From NCBI GenBank assembly GCA_045604705.1, contig JAZUOO010000047.1:1-64000 (forward strand): a DNA stretch of 64,000 nucleotides, read 5' to 3'. The position numbers and the translations under genes were made by a program. The DNA is from SIG622 sp045604705 (GTDB taxonomy: Bacteria > Bacillota > Clostridia > Oscillospirales > CAG-382). A model generated the notes under the pieces. The model was given only the letters and a program-made list of their open reading frames with translations. It did not search any database and was not told the DNA's origin. Position 1 is the first letter of the stretch, and each line of letters starts with the position of its first letter. Shown piece by piece: positions 53,715-61,779 of this stretch.

Positions 53715-54142
53715 AATTATGACCATTCCTTTCATTGGTACGGGGAACTGCATTTGTAAATAATACGCATGATTGGTATTCGGCGGCAGAAAGATTATAC
53801 AGTACCCGTTATGAAGCTTTTTCGCCGGACTTTTAGCTTTTTACACCACCATCAGACCGGACTTTGCGCAAACTGCCGTCCGAGATTATTTTATGTTGAA
53901 AGCGGCGTATTTGTTCGTAAGTTTTCGGCTCAACGTTTGTCAGTAGTTGGATAAAATAACTTTTTTTGTTATTTTTAACCGGAAAATGTCGATTAAGTCA
54001 TTATTAGGGCGGTTTTTTTAAAAAAATGTGATAAAACATATATGGTGCTTTCAAGGACAAAAAAGGCAAATCTTGATTTACCCTATTCCTGTTGGCAAAT
54101 TACATCATACATCCTTTGGGTGAAGAAAGGTTTATTTGGCAA
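53715..54142. other. Non-coding stretch
   Basis: Divergent upstream region of rubrerythrin and the XRE gene. A TATAAT box on the minus strand (near 53800) could serve rubrerythrin, but its -35 box is poor. Short frames in this stretch lack ribosome sites and family resemblance. Nothing else is recognised. Confidence 0.4.
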
Positions 54143-54403
54143 ATGAAAATTTACGCTTACAACGGAAAATCAAATATTATCGGGGCAAAGGTGAGGGACG
54201 CCAGAAAGGAGCTGGGATATTCCCAATATGATCTCGCACTCAGACTCCAGCTGGAAAATGTTATCATTACGCAGAAATGTATCAGCAGAATCGAAAACTT
54301 TGAGCGATTCGTCGCTGACTACGAGCTTCGTGCCATTGCCATAGCTCTCAAGAAGCCTGTTGATTGGTTTCTTGATATTGAAAAGGACAGCAGATTTCAG
54401 TAA
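54143..54403 (+). CDS. Small XRE-family helix-turn-helix regulator
   Basis: 86 residues from the ATG at 54143; AAAGG lies about 11 nt upstream, and an upstream TTG at 54092 is a less likely start. The HTH covers about 14-70: GAKVRDARKELGYSQYDLAL, then ITQKCISRIENFERF, the recognition-helix part. It is probably cytoplasmic with no additional domain. It precedes the Gfo/Idh operon by 200 bp on the same strand and might control it; that is inference. Confidence 0.8.
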   Translation: MKIYAYNGKSNIIGAKVRDARKELGYSQYDLALRLQLENVIITQKCISRIENFERFVADYELRAIAIALKKPVDWFLDIEKDSRFQ

Positions 54404-54559
54404 TACATACAAGCTCGGTGTTTTATCGGGCTTTTATTTTTTCGCGTGACTACAGAGAATATTTTGTTTTTCCTTTTTGTGTAAAGACTAATTTGTTCAC
54501 ATAATATGCCTAATTTTTGAAATAAAATACATTTAAAATAACAAACATATGGGGACTTG

Positions 54560-54603
54560 TGAGAACGTAAAACCCCGCTCCATTATATTGGAAAGCGTTC
54601 TCA
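54560..54603 (+). promoter_or_regulatory. Inverted repeat with cre-like half before the Gfo/Idh gene
   Basis: TGAGAACG (54560-54567) and CGTTCTCA (54596-54603) form a perfect 8-bp inverted repeat around 28 nt and abut the AAAGGAGG ribosome binding site (54603-54610). The right arm lies in GGAAAGCGTTCTCA (54590-54603), one mismatch from the CcpA cre consensus. Either an operator or an RNA hairpin is possible. Confidence 0.5.
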
Positions 54604-54616
54604 AAGGAGGATTATC

Positions 54617-55798
54617 ATGGCAGATAATGCACTTGACTGCTTAGACAGGAACATGAGCGAAACAAAGATTGATGCATCCAAGAAGCTGAGAATAGGTTTC
54701 ATCGGAACAGGCGGCATCGCTAATTCCCATATCAAGGCATACCTCAATCAGCCCGACGTTGAAATCGTTTGCGGTGCGGATCTTGTTCCCGGCAAGGCTC
54801 GTAAATTCCTTGATAACTATAATCTTACAGAAGCAGAGGATTACGTTGACTATAAGGTAATGCTCGCTGAAAACAAACTTGATGCAGTTTCGATTTGTAC
54901 ATATAACAGTCAGCACGCTCCATGTGCTATTTACGCACTTGAACACGGACTCAACGTTCTTCTTGAAAAGCCTTTTACTGTAACTCTTGATGAAGCAGTA
55001 GCAGTAAGAAGAGCAGAAAAGGCAAGCGGCAAGGTTCTTTCCATCGGTTTCCAACCAAGATTCGACGCTAACATGAAGATGATAAAGAAAATTGTTGAAA
55101 GCGGCGAGCTGGGCGAAATCTACTACATCCAGACAGGCGGCGGCAGAAGACATGGTATTCCAGTAGGACGAACTACAACCTTTATCGAGGGCGATAAGGG
55201 TGTTCTTGGTGCTATCGGTGACATCGGATGCTACTCTCTCGATATGTGTCTTAACGCAATGGGTTATCCTAAGCCCGTAACCGTTTCTGGATGTATCTCC
55301 GGCTTCTTCGGAAGAACTCCCGAGGCATATACAACAAACACAGAATGTGTTGCTCAGCAAAAGAAGTTTGCAGACCTCTTTGCGGTTGACGATTTTGCAT
55401 CTGCATACATCAGACTTGATAACGGTGTTGTTCTCGACTTTAGGATAGCGTGGTATATGCACCTTGATACTCCCGGTGATACCATCATTATGGGAAAGAA
55501 GGGCTCTCTCAGAATCCCCTCCACAGACTGCTGGAACGGAACTGTCGGTGGTGAAATGAAGATCTACCATGACATCTGCGGCAAGCCCACGGAAACAATC
55601 GTGCCTCTTCTTAAGAACCCCGAGGGAGTATCTAACGCAGATATGAAGATTCGCTCTTTCCTAGATGCAATAAAGAACGGCACTCCGTCTCCCGTTCCCT
55701 CAAGCCAGATAATCATTAACCAGGCTATTATTGAAGGTATAGTAAAATCCTCCGAGGTTGGTCACGAAATCGAAATCAATATTCCCGAGCTTGACTGA
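54617..55798 (+). CDS. Gfo/Idh/MocA-family NAD(P)-dependent oxidoreductase
   Basis: 393 residues. The Rossmann motif GFIGTGGIANSHI is near residues 27-39, and the conserved LLEKPFTV (about 115-122) holds the catalytic Lys. Family members oxidise or reduce sugars, inositols and amino sugars; the exact substrate is unknown. About 20 N-terminal residues precede the fold (MADNALDCLDRNMSETKIDA). The next gene is an esterase-like hydrolase, which suggests a sugar-catabolic role. Confidence 0.88.
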   Translation: MADNALDCLDRNMSETKIDASKKLRIGFIGTGGIANSHIKAYLNQPDVEIVCGADLVPGKARKFLDNYNLTEAEDYVDYKVMLAENKLDAVSICTYNSQHAPCAIYALEHGLNVLLEKPFTVTLDEAVAVRRAEKASGKVLSIGFQPRFDANMKMIKKIVESGELGEIYYIQTGGGRRHGIPVGRTTTFIEGDKGVLGAIGDIGCYSLDMCLNAMGYPKPVTVSGCISGFFGRTPEAYTTNTECVAQQKKFADLFAVDDFASAYIRLDNGVVLDFRIAWYMHLDTPGDTIIMGKKGSLRIPSTDCWNGTVGGEMKIYHDICGKPTETIVPLLKNPEGVSNADMKIRSFLDAIKNGTPSPVPSSQIIINQAIIEGIVKSSEVGHEIEINIPELD

Positions 55799-55819
55799 TT
55801 GAACTGTTCAGATTTTTCC

Positions 55820-55848
55820 TTGCACTTGGGTTTTGGCATGTGTATGAT
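55820..55848 (+). promoter_or_regulatory. Possible promoter of the alpha/beta hydrolase gene
   Basis: TTGCAC (55820-55825), 17-bp spacer, TATGAT (55843-55848). Confidence 0.55.
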
Positions 55849-55888
55849 TTTAAATTAAATTCAACGTAAAAAGAAAAAGGAGACACCA

Positions 55889-56971
55889 ATGAAAGACTTT
55901 TCAAACTTAAATATATACAGCGAGTTCCCGGATTTCCAGGTAGCCAAGAAACAAAGACAGGAATACATTGACGGAGTAAACGGATTTATTGCACATCTGA
56001 GAGAACAATCTGTGGAAAAAAGAGAGCAGTTCATGAATCCGGACAGCTTTTATGAAAATCCCGAAAAATACAGACGTGCGTACTACGAAATGCTTGGTTA
56101 TCCGCTTACGGAGTATTCTGCCGATTTACCGACACCGAACATCCGTAAATGGTATGTCGCATCCGACGACAGAGGTGATATATACAGAATGCAGGTGGAA
56201 GCACTTGACGGTCTTTGGTTCTACGGTATGTACTTTGTTCCGAAGGGCGTTACGGAAGAGCAAAAGACAGGTCTTGTTATTGTACAGCACGGCGGTGGTG
56301 GAAGTCCCGAGCTTTGCTCCGATATTGTCGGCAATAACAACTACTACAATATTACCACAAGAGTGCTTGACAGAGGTGTAAGAGTGTTCTGTCCGCAGAT
56401 AATGAGCTGGAAAAGGGTTGCTACGTGGGAGCCTCCCGTTGACGTCCTGCCGGGATTCGACAGACACAAAACTGATATTTCTCTGAAACAAATGGGTTCA
56501 AGCATTCAGGCTCTTGAAACATACTGCATTATGCGCTGTATTGATGCTCTTATTGCAACAGAACCTGTTATTGATACAAAAATAGGAATGGTTGGACTTT
56601 CCTACGGAGGATTTTATACCATGATCACTGCGGCGGCAGATCCGAGAATTGTTTCTGCGTATTCCGTGGTTGCGATGAATGACAGATTCAAGTATAACTG
56701 GCTTGACTGGACATGGAAGAATTCCGGCAATATGTTTACCGACGAAAGAGTGTGTGCACTTTGTGCCCCCAGACGTTTTCAGGGCGAAATCGGCCGCCAG
56801 GACGAGGTGTTCACATGGGAAACCGCACCGGACTTTAACGCACTTGTAAAGCCGTTTTATGCAAAATTCGGATGCGAGGATGAATTTTGCTTCAGAATAC
56901 ACGATGACGGTCACAGAATAAACAAGGACGACAATGCAGGCTTTAACTTCTTTATGGAAAAGCTGATATAA
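55889..56971 (+). CDS. Alpha/beta hydrolase, acetylxylan-esterase-like
   Basis: 360 residues, cytoplasmic (no signal). IVQHGGGGSPE (about 133-143) is the oxyanion-type loop and GMVGLSYGGFYT (about 233-244) the nucleophile elbow with Ser. A likely His lies near the end (IHDDGHRINKDD). The family resembles acetyl-xylan esterase/dienelactone-hydrolase-type proteins found with sugar-degradation genes. AAAAGGAG precedes the ATG. Likely expressed together with the Gfo/Idh gene just upstream, and ended by the terminator at 57009. Substrate unproven. Confidence 0.75.
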   Translation: MKDFSNLNIYSEFPDFQVAKKQRQEYIDGVNGFIAHLREQSVEKREQFMNPDSFYENPEKYRRAYYEMLGYPLTEYSADLPTPNIRKWYVASDDRGDIYRMQVEALDGLWFYGMYFVPKGVTEEQKTGLVIVQHGGGGSPELCSDIVGNNNYYNITTRVLDRGVRVFCPQIMSWKRVATWEPPVDVLPGFDRHKTDISLKQMGSSIQALETYCIMRCIDALIATEPVIDTKIGMVGLSYGGFYTMITAAADPRIVSAYSVVAMNDRFKYNWLDWTWKNSGNMFTDERVCALCAPRRFQGEIGRQDEVFTWETAPDFNALVKPFYAKFGCEDEFCFRIHDDGHRINKDDNAGFNFFMEKLI

Positions 56972-57008
56972 AGCTATAAAAAAGATTACAATTACAAAAA
57001 ATATGAAA

Positions 57009-57045
57009 ACGACTCTGCTTAGTTATAAGGCAGAGTCGTCATTTT
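57009..57045 (+). terminator. Terminator after the alpha/beta hydrolase gene
   Basis: ACGACTCTGC (57009-57018) and GCAGAGTCGT (57030-57039) form a perfect 10-bp stem; CATTTT follows. Confidence 0.85.
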
Positions 57046-57194
57046 GTGTATAAAAAACCACCGATTCTGTTTTCTCAACAAATGATTCTTTGACACTAAC
57101 TCATCTATACAGTAAAACTCTAATTGCTAACGGTCTTATTGTTCTTTCTTTAACATCTTTTCTTACCCTTTTTTATTTTACAACATATATGTTA

Positions 57195-57223
57195 AAAAGT
57201 CCACCCACTACAGGCGGACTTTT
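57195..57223 (-). terminator. Terminator for the minus-strand Gfo/Idh gene
   Basis: AAAAGTCC (57195-57202) and GGACTTTT (57216-57223), with a CC/GG pair inside; on the minus strand it is followed by T-rich sequence. The rest of 56972-57346 shows nothing else. Confidence 0.65.
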
Positions 57224-57346
57224 GCGACAGACTGATATTTATAATATATAATATATATACCCTGTATTTATTTAATTTTAGTCACCGGATTTTGTAGTGT
57301 TTTGACCGATGTTAGTTCTTCTGTGAATTTAAAACGCAGATGTTTT

Positions 57347-58402
57347 TCAGAGCTTTTCTGCAAAATATACAGGATTTCCCGTTTCTGCCGATTCAAAGCC
57401 TGCTTCCATAACCTTGAATACACGCATTACCTGCTCATGGGTTACCAACTGTACTTCTTTACCGTCTATTGCAGCACAGACATTTCTGTAGAAGTTGTGT
57501 ACATCAGAATTTGGACGTTCAACCTCGTAGGTGTCTGTCGTGATCTCATCTCTGGGAGCCATGGTTTTTGTAAGACCTGCGGCAGTTTCAACCGGCACAA
57601 CATCCGACTCGTGCCATGCCTTGCACTTAACAACCTGCGTGTTTTCTCTCCAGTCTTTGATAAGAGCTGTACCTTTTTCGCCCTGCATATAGAATCTGGG
57701 AAGTGAGATGAAGTTGTATGTACCTACTTCAACATAGGCTCTCTTGTTGCCCTCAAAATATATATATAACTGGAGACCGTCATCAACTTCATTGTTCGTA
57801 ATGTGGTCAAAACGGCAGTATATCTTTTCAATTTTTTCGGTATAGATCTGAAGTATCTGATCAATAAGATGTACACCCCAGTCAAGCAGCATTCCGCCGC
57901 CGTGTTCCTTTTCGCCTCTCCAGTCGGAGGGAATACCTCTTGAGCCGTGAATTCTTGATTCAATATTAAATATATCGCCGATTTCACCGCTGTCATGGAT
58001 CTTTTTCATCGCAAGGAAGTCAACGTCCCATCTCCTGTTCTGATGAACAGTGAAGAGCTTGCCTGACTTCTTTGAAGCGTCAATCATCTCCTGAAGCTCG
58101 CCGGAATTCATCGCAACCGGCTTTTCGCAAATTACATTCTTTCCTGCTAAAAGACATTTTACTACCGTATCCTTGTGAACGTCATTGGGGATTGCGACCG
58201 TTACAAGATCAACGCTCTTGTCTGCAAGTACTTCGTCCAGAGTCTCATAGGCTCTTATGCCATTTGCTCTTGCCTTTTCTCTTTTTACGGGATCAATGTC
58301 ATAGATACCTGCAAGGTTTACAACATCGCTTGTAAGGGCATTCTTAACATGAAAGCCACCGCCCATTCCACCGTAACCGATTACGCAAAGATTGTGTTTC
58401 AT
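57347..58402 (-). CDS. Gfo/Idh/MocA-family oxidoreductase
   Basis: 351 residues, start at 58402 with GGAGGAGA 5-7 nt upstream. VIGYGGMGGGFH (about 6-17) is the dinucleotide loop; VICEKPVAM (about 91) carries the catalytic Lys. The C-terminal part has GGGMLLDWGVHLIDQIL (about 174-190), typical of the family. It is monocistronic with its own promoter. Related to, but clearly distinct from, the product of 54617. Substrate unknown. Confidence 0.88.
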   Translation of the reverse strand: MKHNLCVIGYGGMGGGFHVKNALTSDVVNLAGIYDIDPVKREKARANGIRAYETLDEVLADKSVDLVTVAIPNDVHKDTVVKCLLAGKNVICEKPVAMNSGELQEMIDASKKSGKLFTVHQNRRWDVDFLAMKKIHDSGEIGDIFNIESRIHGSRGIPSDWRGEKEHGGGMLLDWGVHLIDQILQIYTEKIEKIYCRFDHITNNEVDDGLQLYIYFEGNKRAYVEVGTYNFISLPRFYMQGEKGTALIKDWRENTQVVKCKAWHESDVVPVETAAGLTKTMAPRDEITTDTYEVERPNSDVHNFYRNVCAAIDGKEVQLVTHEQVMRVFKVMEAGFESAETGNPVYFAEKL

Positions 58403-58509
58403 AATGTCTCCTCCATTCTGCTTTTGAAAGATCCTTTTACATTGATTATTTGGATTATTCGGATAGTATCCATATACATTAGGCAATACACATTTTTCCT
58501 TATCAGTTT

Positions 58510-58538
58510 ATTATATTACACTCCTGTAAAAAAAGCAA
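58510..58538 (-). promoter_or_regulatory. Promoter of the minus-strand Gfo/Idh gene
   Basis: Minus strand TTGCTT (58538-58533), 17-bp spacer, TATAAT (58515-58510). Confidence 0.6.
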
Positions 58539-58751
58539 GAGCTTTTTGGGAATATTTAAAACACTGTAAGATTTTTTTTATACTTACATCACATTTTGAT
58601 TCTCTATGGCTATGATTTTATTTTAATATAATCCGAATGACGACACTCCGCACTATTCTGTATTGTAATGTCTGAAATTTTTCACAGAATACAAAAGAGA
58701 AAATTTTACGTATAATTTACGCTCTTTAGAAGATATTGCCGCATAAAATTA

Positions 58752-58780
58752 TTGACATTTCCTGCGGAAGGTTATATAAT
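58752..58780 (+). promoter_or_regulatory. Sigma-A promoter of the AI-2E-family permease
   Basis: TTGACA (58752-58757), 17-bp spacer, TATAAT (58775-58780), both exact. Confidence 0.9.
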
Positions 58781-58818
58781 ACTAATAAAATCTGTTTTTT
58801 GGCGAAGGAGGCGTTGAA

Positions 58819-60111
58819 ATGGATAACGAAAAGAGGAAAGAATACAGAACGCTTGCATTGTATGCCATAGGTGTAATGGTAATTAGCGCAATTATCATCA
58901 TCGGCGGTATCACCAAGGTGGATTTTTCCAAATATCTCAGCGTTCTTTCTCCCTTTTTCTACGCTTTCGCTATTGCGTACATTCTTGACCGCGTTGTAAA
59001 TTTCTTCAGGGATATTCTGGCGAAATGCTTCGACTCACTTTTCGGCGAAAAAAAGTCTGCCGGCAGAATGAAGTTGGTTAAAGCGCTTGCAATAATCCTG
59101 TCATATATCGTTTTGGGATTGGTGCTCTATCTTTTTTCTATAGTTATTTTCCCTCAGCTATATGCAAGCCTGAAGGATCTTCTCGGAAACTACCAAAAGT
59201 ATATCAATGACGGCTACGAATGGTTCAGAGTATTCATCTCAAGGCACGAGCTGCTCCACAGTATACTTTATTCCGGAGTGTTTGACGGTATGCTTTCCGG
59301 TTTTGCCGACAACCTCATCAATTTCCTCGGCGAATTCTCACCCAAAGCTCTCGCATTTGTTGAAAGATTCGCAAACGAGGTAAAGAATATCATCTTTGGT
59401 ATATTCATCTCAATATATATGCTCATTGGCAAGGAAACCTTTAAAGCACAGTCAAAGAAGTTGATGATGGCATTCCTGTCAACAAACGGTTACAGACGGG
59501 TTTCAAGTGTCATACATGAATGCAATTACCGTTTCGGTGGCTTCATTGTCGGTAAGATTATAGACTCCACCATTATCGGTTTCATCTGTTATATATGCTG
59601 CCTGCTTTTCGGTTTTCCCTTTGCGGCACTTATAAGCTTCATTATCGGCATTACGAACATCATACCCATTGCGGGACCAATTATCGGTGCTATTCCATCG
59701 GCTTTCCTTATACTTCTGACCGAGCCGAATAAAGTTATATGGTTTATCATTTTTGTAATTATTCTCCAGCAGCTTGACGGAAATCTCATCGGGCCCATGG
59801 TCCTCGGCGATAAGACCGGACTTTCTGCTTTCTGGGTACTCACCTCCCTTATTATCATGGGCGGACTTTACGGAATTGTAGGAATGGTACTCGCAGTTCC
59901 GCTATGTTCGGTAATATACTACGAGCTTAAAATCATCGCCGAAAGAAAGCTCGCCGCCAAGGAACTTCCCACTCAAACGGAGGACTACGCCGACGGCGAT
60001 GACAAGCTGCTTATTGCCAAAGAAAAAAAAGAAAGCTTCACGCAAAGACTTAAAAATCACGCAAAAGAGATTGAATATATAAAAAATAAAAATGACAAGA
60101 AAGATAAATAA
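58819..60111 (+). CDS. AI-2E-family membrane permease
   Basis: 430 residues with about eight transmembrane segments; pairs at about 14-55 and 85-115, and a C-terminal bundle from about 210. The end holds IIPIAGPIIGAIPSAF (about 281-296), LQQLDGNLIGPMVLGDKTGL (about 314-333) and the glycine-rich GGLYGIVGMVLAVPLCSVIY, all typical of the family (PF01594). Relatives include sodium/proton antiporters and unproven AI-2 exporters, so the transported substrate is open. GAAGGAGG precedes the ATG. A charged cytoplasmic tail closes the protein. Confidence 0.88.
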   Translation: MDNEKRKEYRTLALYAIGVMVISAIIIIGGITKVDFSKYLSVLSPFFYAFAIAYILDRVVNFFRDILAKCFDSLFGEKKSAGRMKLVKALAIILSYIVLGLVLYLFSIVIFPQLYASLKDLLGNYQKYINDGYEWFRVFISRHELLHSILYSGVFDGMLSGFADNLINFLGEFSPKALAFVERFANEVKNIIFGIFISIYMLIGKETFKAQSKKLMMAFLSTNGYRRVSSVIHECNYRFGGFIVGKIIDSTIIGFICYICCLLFGFPFAALISFIIGITNIIPIAGPIIGAIPSAFLILLTEPNKVIWFIIFVIILQQLDGNLIGPMVLGDKTGLSAFWVLTSLIIMGGLYGIVGMVLAVPLCSVIYYELKIIAERKLAAKELPTQTEDYADGDDKLLIAKEKKESFTQRLKNHAKEIEYIKNKNDKKDK

Positions 60112-60159
60112 TGCACAAAAAATCAGGCGTTTTCTTTGAAAAATTGTGCTATTTACCAC

Positions 60160-60188
60160 TTGAATGTTGACGTTGTGTGTAGTATAAT
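60160..60188 (+). promoter_or_regulatory. Promoter of the aromatic amino acid operon
   Basis: TTGAAT (60160-60165), 17-bp spacer, TATAAT (60183-60188). It leads into a leader of about 365 nt before pheA. Confidence 0.8.
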
Positions 60189-60233
60189 AATTAACAATGA
60201 ATGCATAATTATAAATTTTTCGGAGGTGCGGAT

Positions 60234-60473
60234 ATGACAAGCTCGAATACTTTAATGCTCAATACGCTTGAAAATAGTGCGGTATCCGTATGCCGTAATG
60301 TTTCTGTTATGTCCGAAAATAATACTGTAATAAGCTATAAGGACGCTTCTTTCGGGGTGTCCTTTTTTTATATTTTTCGATTTTTCCGCTTTTGCTTTTA
60401 TTACTTTTACTATTTTGTACTATATTTTAAAAACAGTACCGCAAAGCGTAAGATCAGCGAAGTTTATCCGTAA
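60234..60473 (+). CDS. Phe/Tyr-rich leader peptide of the pheA operon
   Basis: A 79-codon frame with CGGAGG (60221-60226) as ribosome site. Codons 44-65 (60363-60428) read FFYIFRFFRFCFYYFYYFVL followed by YF: 10 Phe and 6 Tyr of 22. Ten nt after the last Phe codon lies a segment that can pair with the terminator downstream. This fits a peptide whose translation measures charged tRNA-Phe and tRNA-Tyr. T-rich DNA by itself favours Phe codons, so the pairing evidence matters most. The first 43 codons are unusually long for such a leader and enclose a terminator (60339-60369). Confidence 0.6.
   Translation: MTSSNTLMLNTLENSAVSVCRNVSVMSENNTVISYKDASFGVSFFYIFRFFRFCFYYFYYFVLYFKNSTAKRKISEVYP
60339..60369 (+). 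terminator. Strong terminator inside the leader reading frame
   Basis: AAGGACGCTTC (60339-60349) pairs with GGGGTGTCCTT (60354-60364) with several G-U pairs, tetraloop TTTC; T-run 60363-60369. The T-run also encodes the first two Phe codons of the Phe/Tyr stretch. Confidence 0.75.
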
Positions 60474-60539
60474 TTTGTCGGATTGATTTTATGATAAATC
60501 GGCGGTTCTGCTTGCTTTGCGGGGCCGCTTATATTTTTT
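60439..60539 (+). promoter_or_regulatory. Attenuator: antiterminator and terminator before pheA
   Basis: Terminator: GCGGTTCTGC (60502-60511) pairs with GCGGGGCCGC (60519-60528), 10 bp with G-U pairs, then TTATATTTTTT. Antiterminator: CCGCAAAGC (60439-60447) is perfectly complementary to GCTTTGCGG (60514-60522), which overlaps the terminator loop and 3' arm. A ribosome stalled in the Phe/Tyr codons leaves 60439-60447 free and blocks the terminator; a moving ribosome covers it. This matches classical attenuation of aromatic operons. Confidence 0.7.
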
Positions 60540-60559
60540 CAGCGAAAGGAACAAAGACT

Positions 60560-61648
60560 ATGAATCTTCTTGAAAATGCAAGAGAGCGAATCAACAGAAT
60601 CGATGCCGAAATGGCAAAGCTGTTTACCGAGAGAATGGAAGCGGCAAAGGATGTTGCCGAATATAAAAAGCAGAACGGAATGCCTATATTTGACGCTTCA
60701 CGCGAAGCTCAGGTGATAGAAAAAAATTCCGTAAGAGTTGAAGATGATACACTCCGTTCCTTTTATGTTGAGTTTTTAAAATATAATATGAAGCTCTCCA
60801 AGGAATATCAGCGGCAGCTTCTCGGCGACATGAAAGTCGCATTCTGTGGGGCAAAGGGTGCATTTGCCGAGACCGCCGCAATGAAGATTTTCCCCAGAAG
60901 CCGTGCAATTTCCCATGCGAGCTTCAAGGATGCATACAAATCAGTGGAAAACGGTGACTGTGATGTAGCCGTACTCCCCATTGAAAACAGTTTTGAGGGA
61001 GATGTTGCACCGGTGCTTGACCTCATGTTTTTCGGTTCACTCTACGCAAAAGGCATCTACGAGCTGGAAGTGGTACAGAATCTTCTTGTAAAGCCCGGCA
61101 CAAGGCTGGAAAATATAAAAGAGGTAGTTAGTCACCCGCAAGCTCTCGGTCAATGTGCAAGGTTCATCGAAAACAATGGTTTCAAAGCCACCGAGATGTC
61201 CAACACAGCACTCGCCGCCAAAATCGTTTCCGAATCTGACAGAACCGACATTGCCGCAATTGCAAGCGAGGACGCAGGCGCACTCTACGGTCTTTCCGTA
61301 CTTGTACCTCACATAAACACCGCAAGCAACAACGTAACCCGTTTTGTAGTACTCTCAAGAGCAAAGGAAACTCCCAAGGAAAGCGACAAAAAGTTCATCC
61401 TCTACTTCACGGTCAAAAACGAATCAGGCTGTCTGGGAAAAGCACTGTCCATTATAGGTGACTACGGTTTCAACCTTTCCGCACTAAAGAGCCGCCCCAC
61501 AAAAGAGCTTGTGTGGGACTACTACTTCTTTGCCGAGGGCAGCGGTAACATCAACGGGGACATCGGTGGACTTATGATAAAAAAGCTTGCAGATGTTTGT
61601 AATAGTGTGAAGATTGTCGGCAGCTTTGAAAAGGAAGTAAGAATATAG
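60560..61648 (+). CDS. pheA: Bifunctional chorismate mutase / prephenate dehydratase
   Basis: Makes phenylpyruvate from chorismate in two steps towards phenylalanine. 362 residues from the ATG at 60560 (GCGAAAGGA upstream). An AroQ-type chorismate mutase domain covers about 1-85 (RERINRIDAEMAKLFTERME). Prephenate dehydratase follows (about 90-275): GAKGAFAETAA, PIENSFEGDV and the catalytic-site NNVTRFVVLSR near 270. A C-terminal ACT domain (about 285-355) has ESGCLGKALSIIGDYGFNLS and the ESRP-like KSRP, which should bind Phe for feedback control. First gene of the operon behind the attenuator. Confidence 0.95.
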   Translation: MNLLENARERINRIDAEMAKLFTERMEAAKDVAEYKKQNGMPIFDASREAQVIEKNSVRVEDDTLRSFYVEFLKYNMKLSKEYQRQLLGDMKVAFCGAKGAFAETAAMKIFPRSRAISHASFKDAYKSVENGDCDVAVLPIENSFEGDVAPVLDLMFFGSLYAKGIYELEVVQNLLVKPGTRLENIKEVVSHPQALGQCARFIENNGFKATEMSNTALAAKIVSESDRTDIAAIASEDAGALYGLSVLVPHINTASNNVTRFVVLSRAKETPKESDKKFILYFTVKNESGCLGKALSIIGDYGFNLSALKSRPTKELVWDYYFFAEGSGNINGDIGGLMIKKLADVCNSVKIVGSFEKEVRI

Positions 61649-61779
61649 GATATAGGGAAAGTATGGCGTGACGACCCGGCACGCCGTGCAGGAAGATAAT
61701 GGCTACACAAAAAAACGAAAACCGGAGGGTGCTGATTACCGGTTCCTAAATCTCAAATCCCAATAAATCGGAGGTTACT

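Noticed and set aside
53769..53954. 61-residue frame upstream of the XRE gene
   Set aside because: No ribosome binding site, odd composition, no family resemblance.
57302..57706. 134-residue plus-strand frame
   Set aside because: It is the complement of the end of the Gfo/Idh gene and Cys/Phe-rich in the manner of antisense frames.
61698..61748. 16-codon frame MATQKNENRRVLITGS between pheA and aroB
   Set aside because: It has an AGGA site and a Rossmann-like end but stops at once. Too short to claim as a gene; could be a relic.
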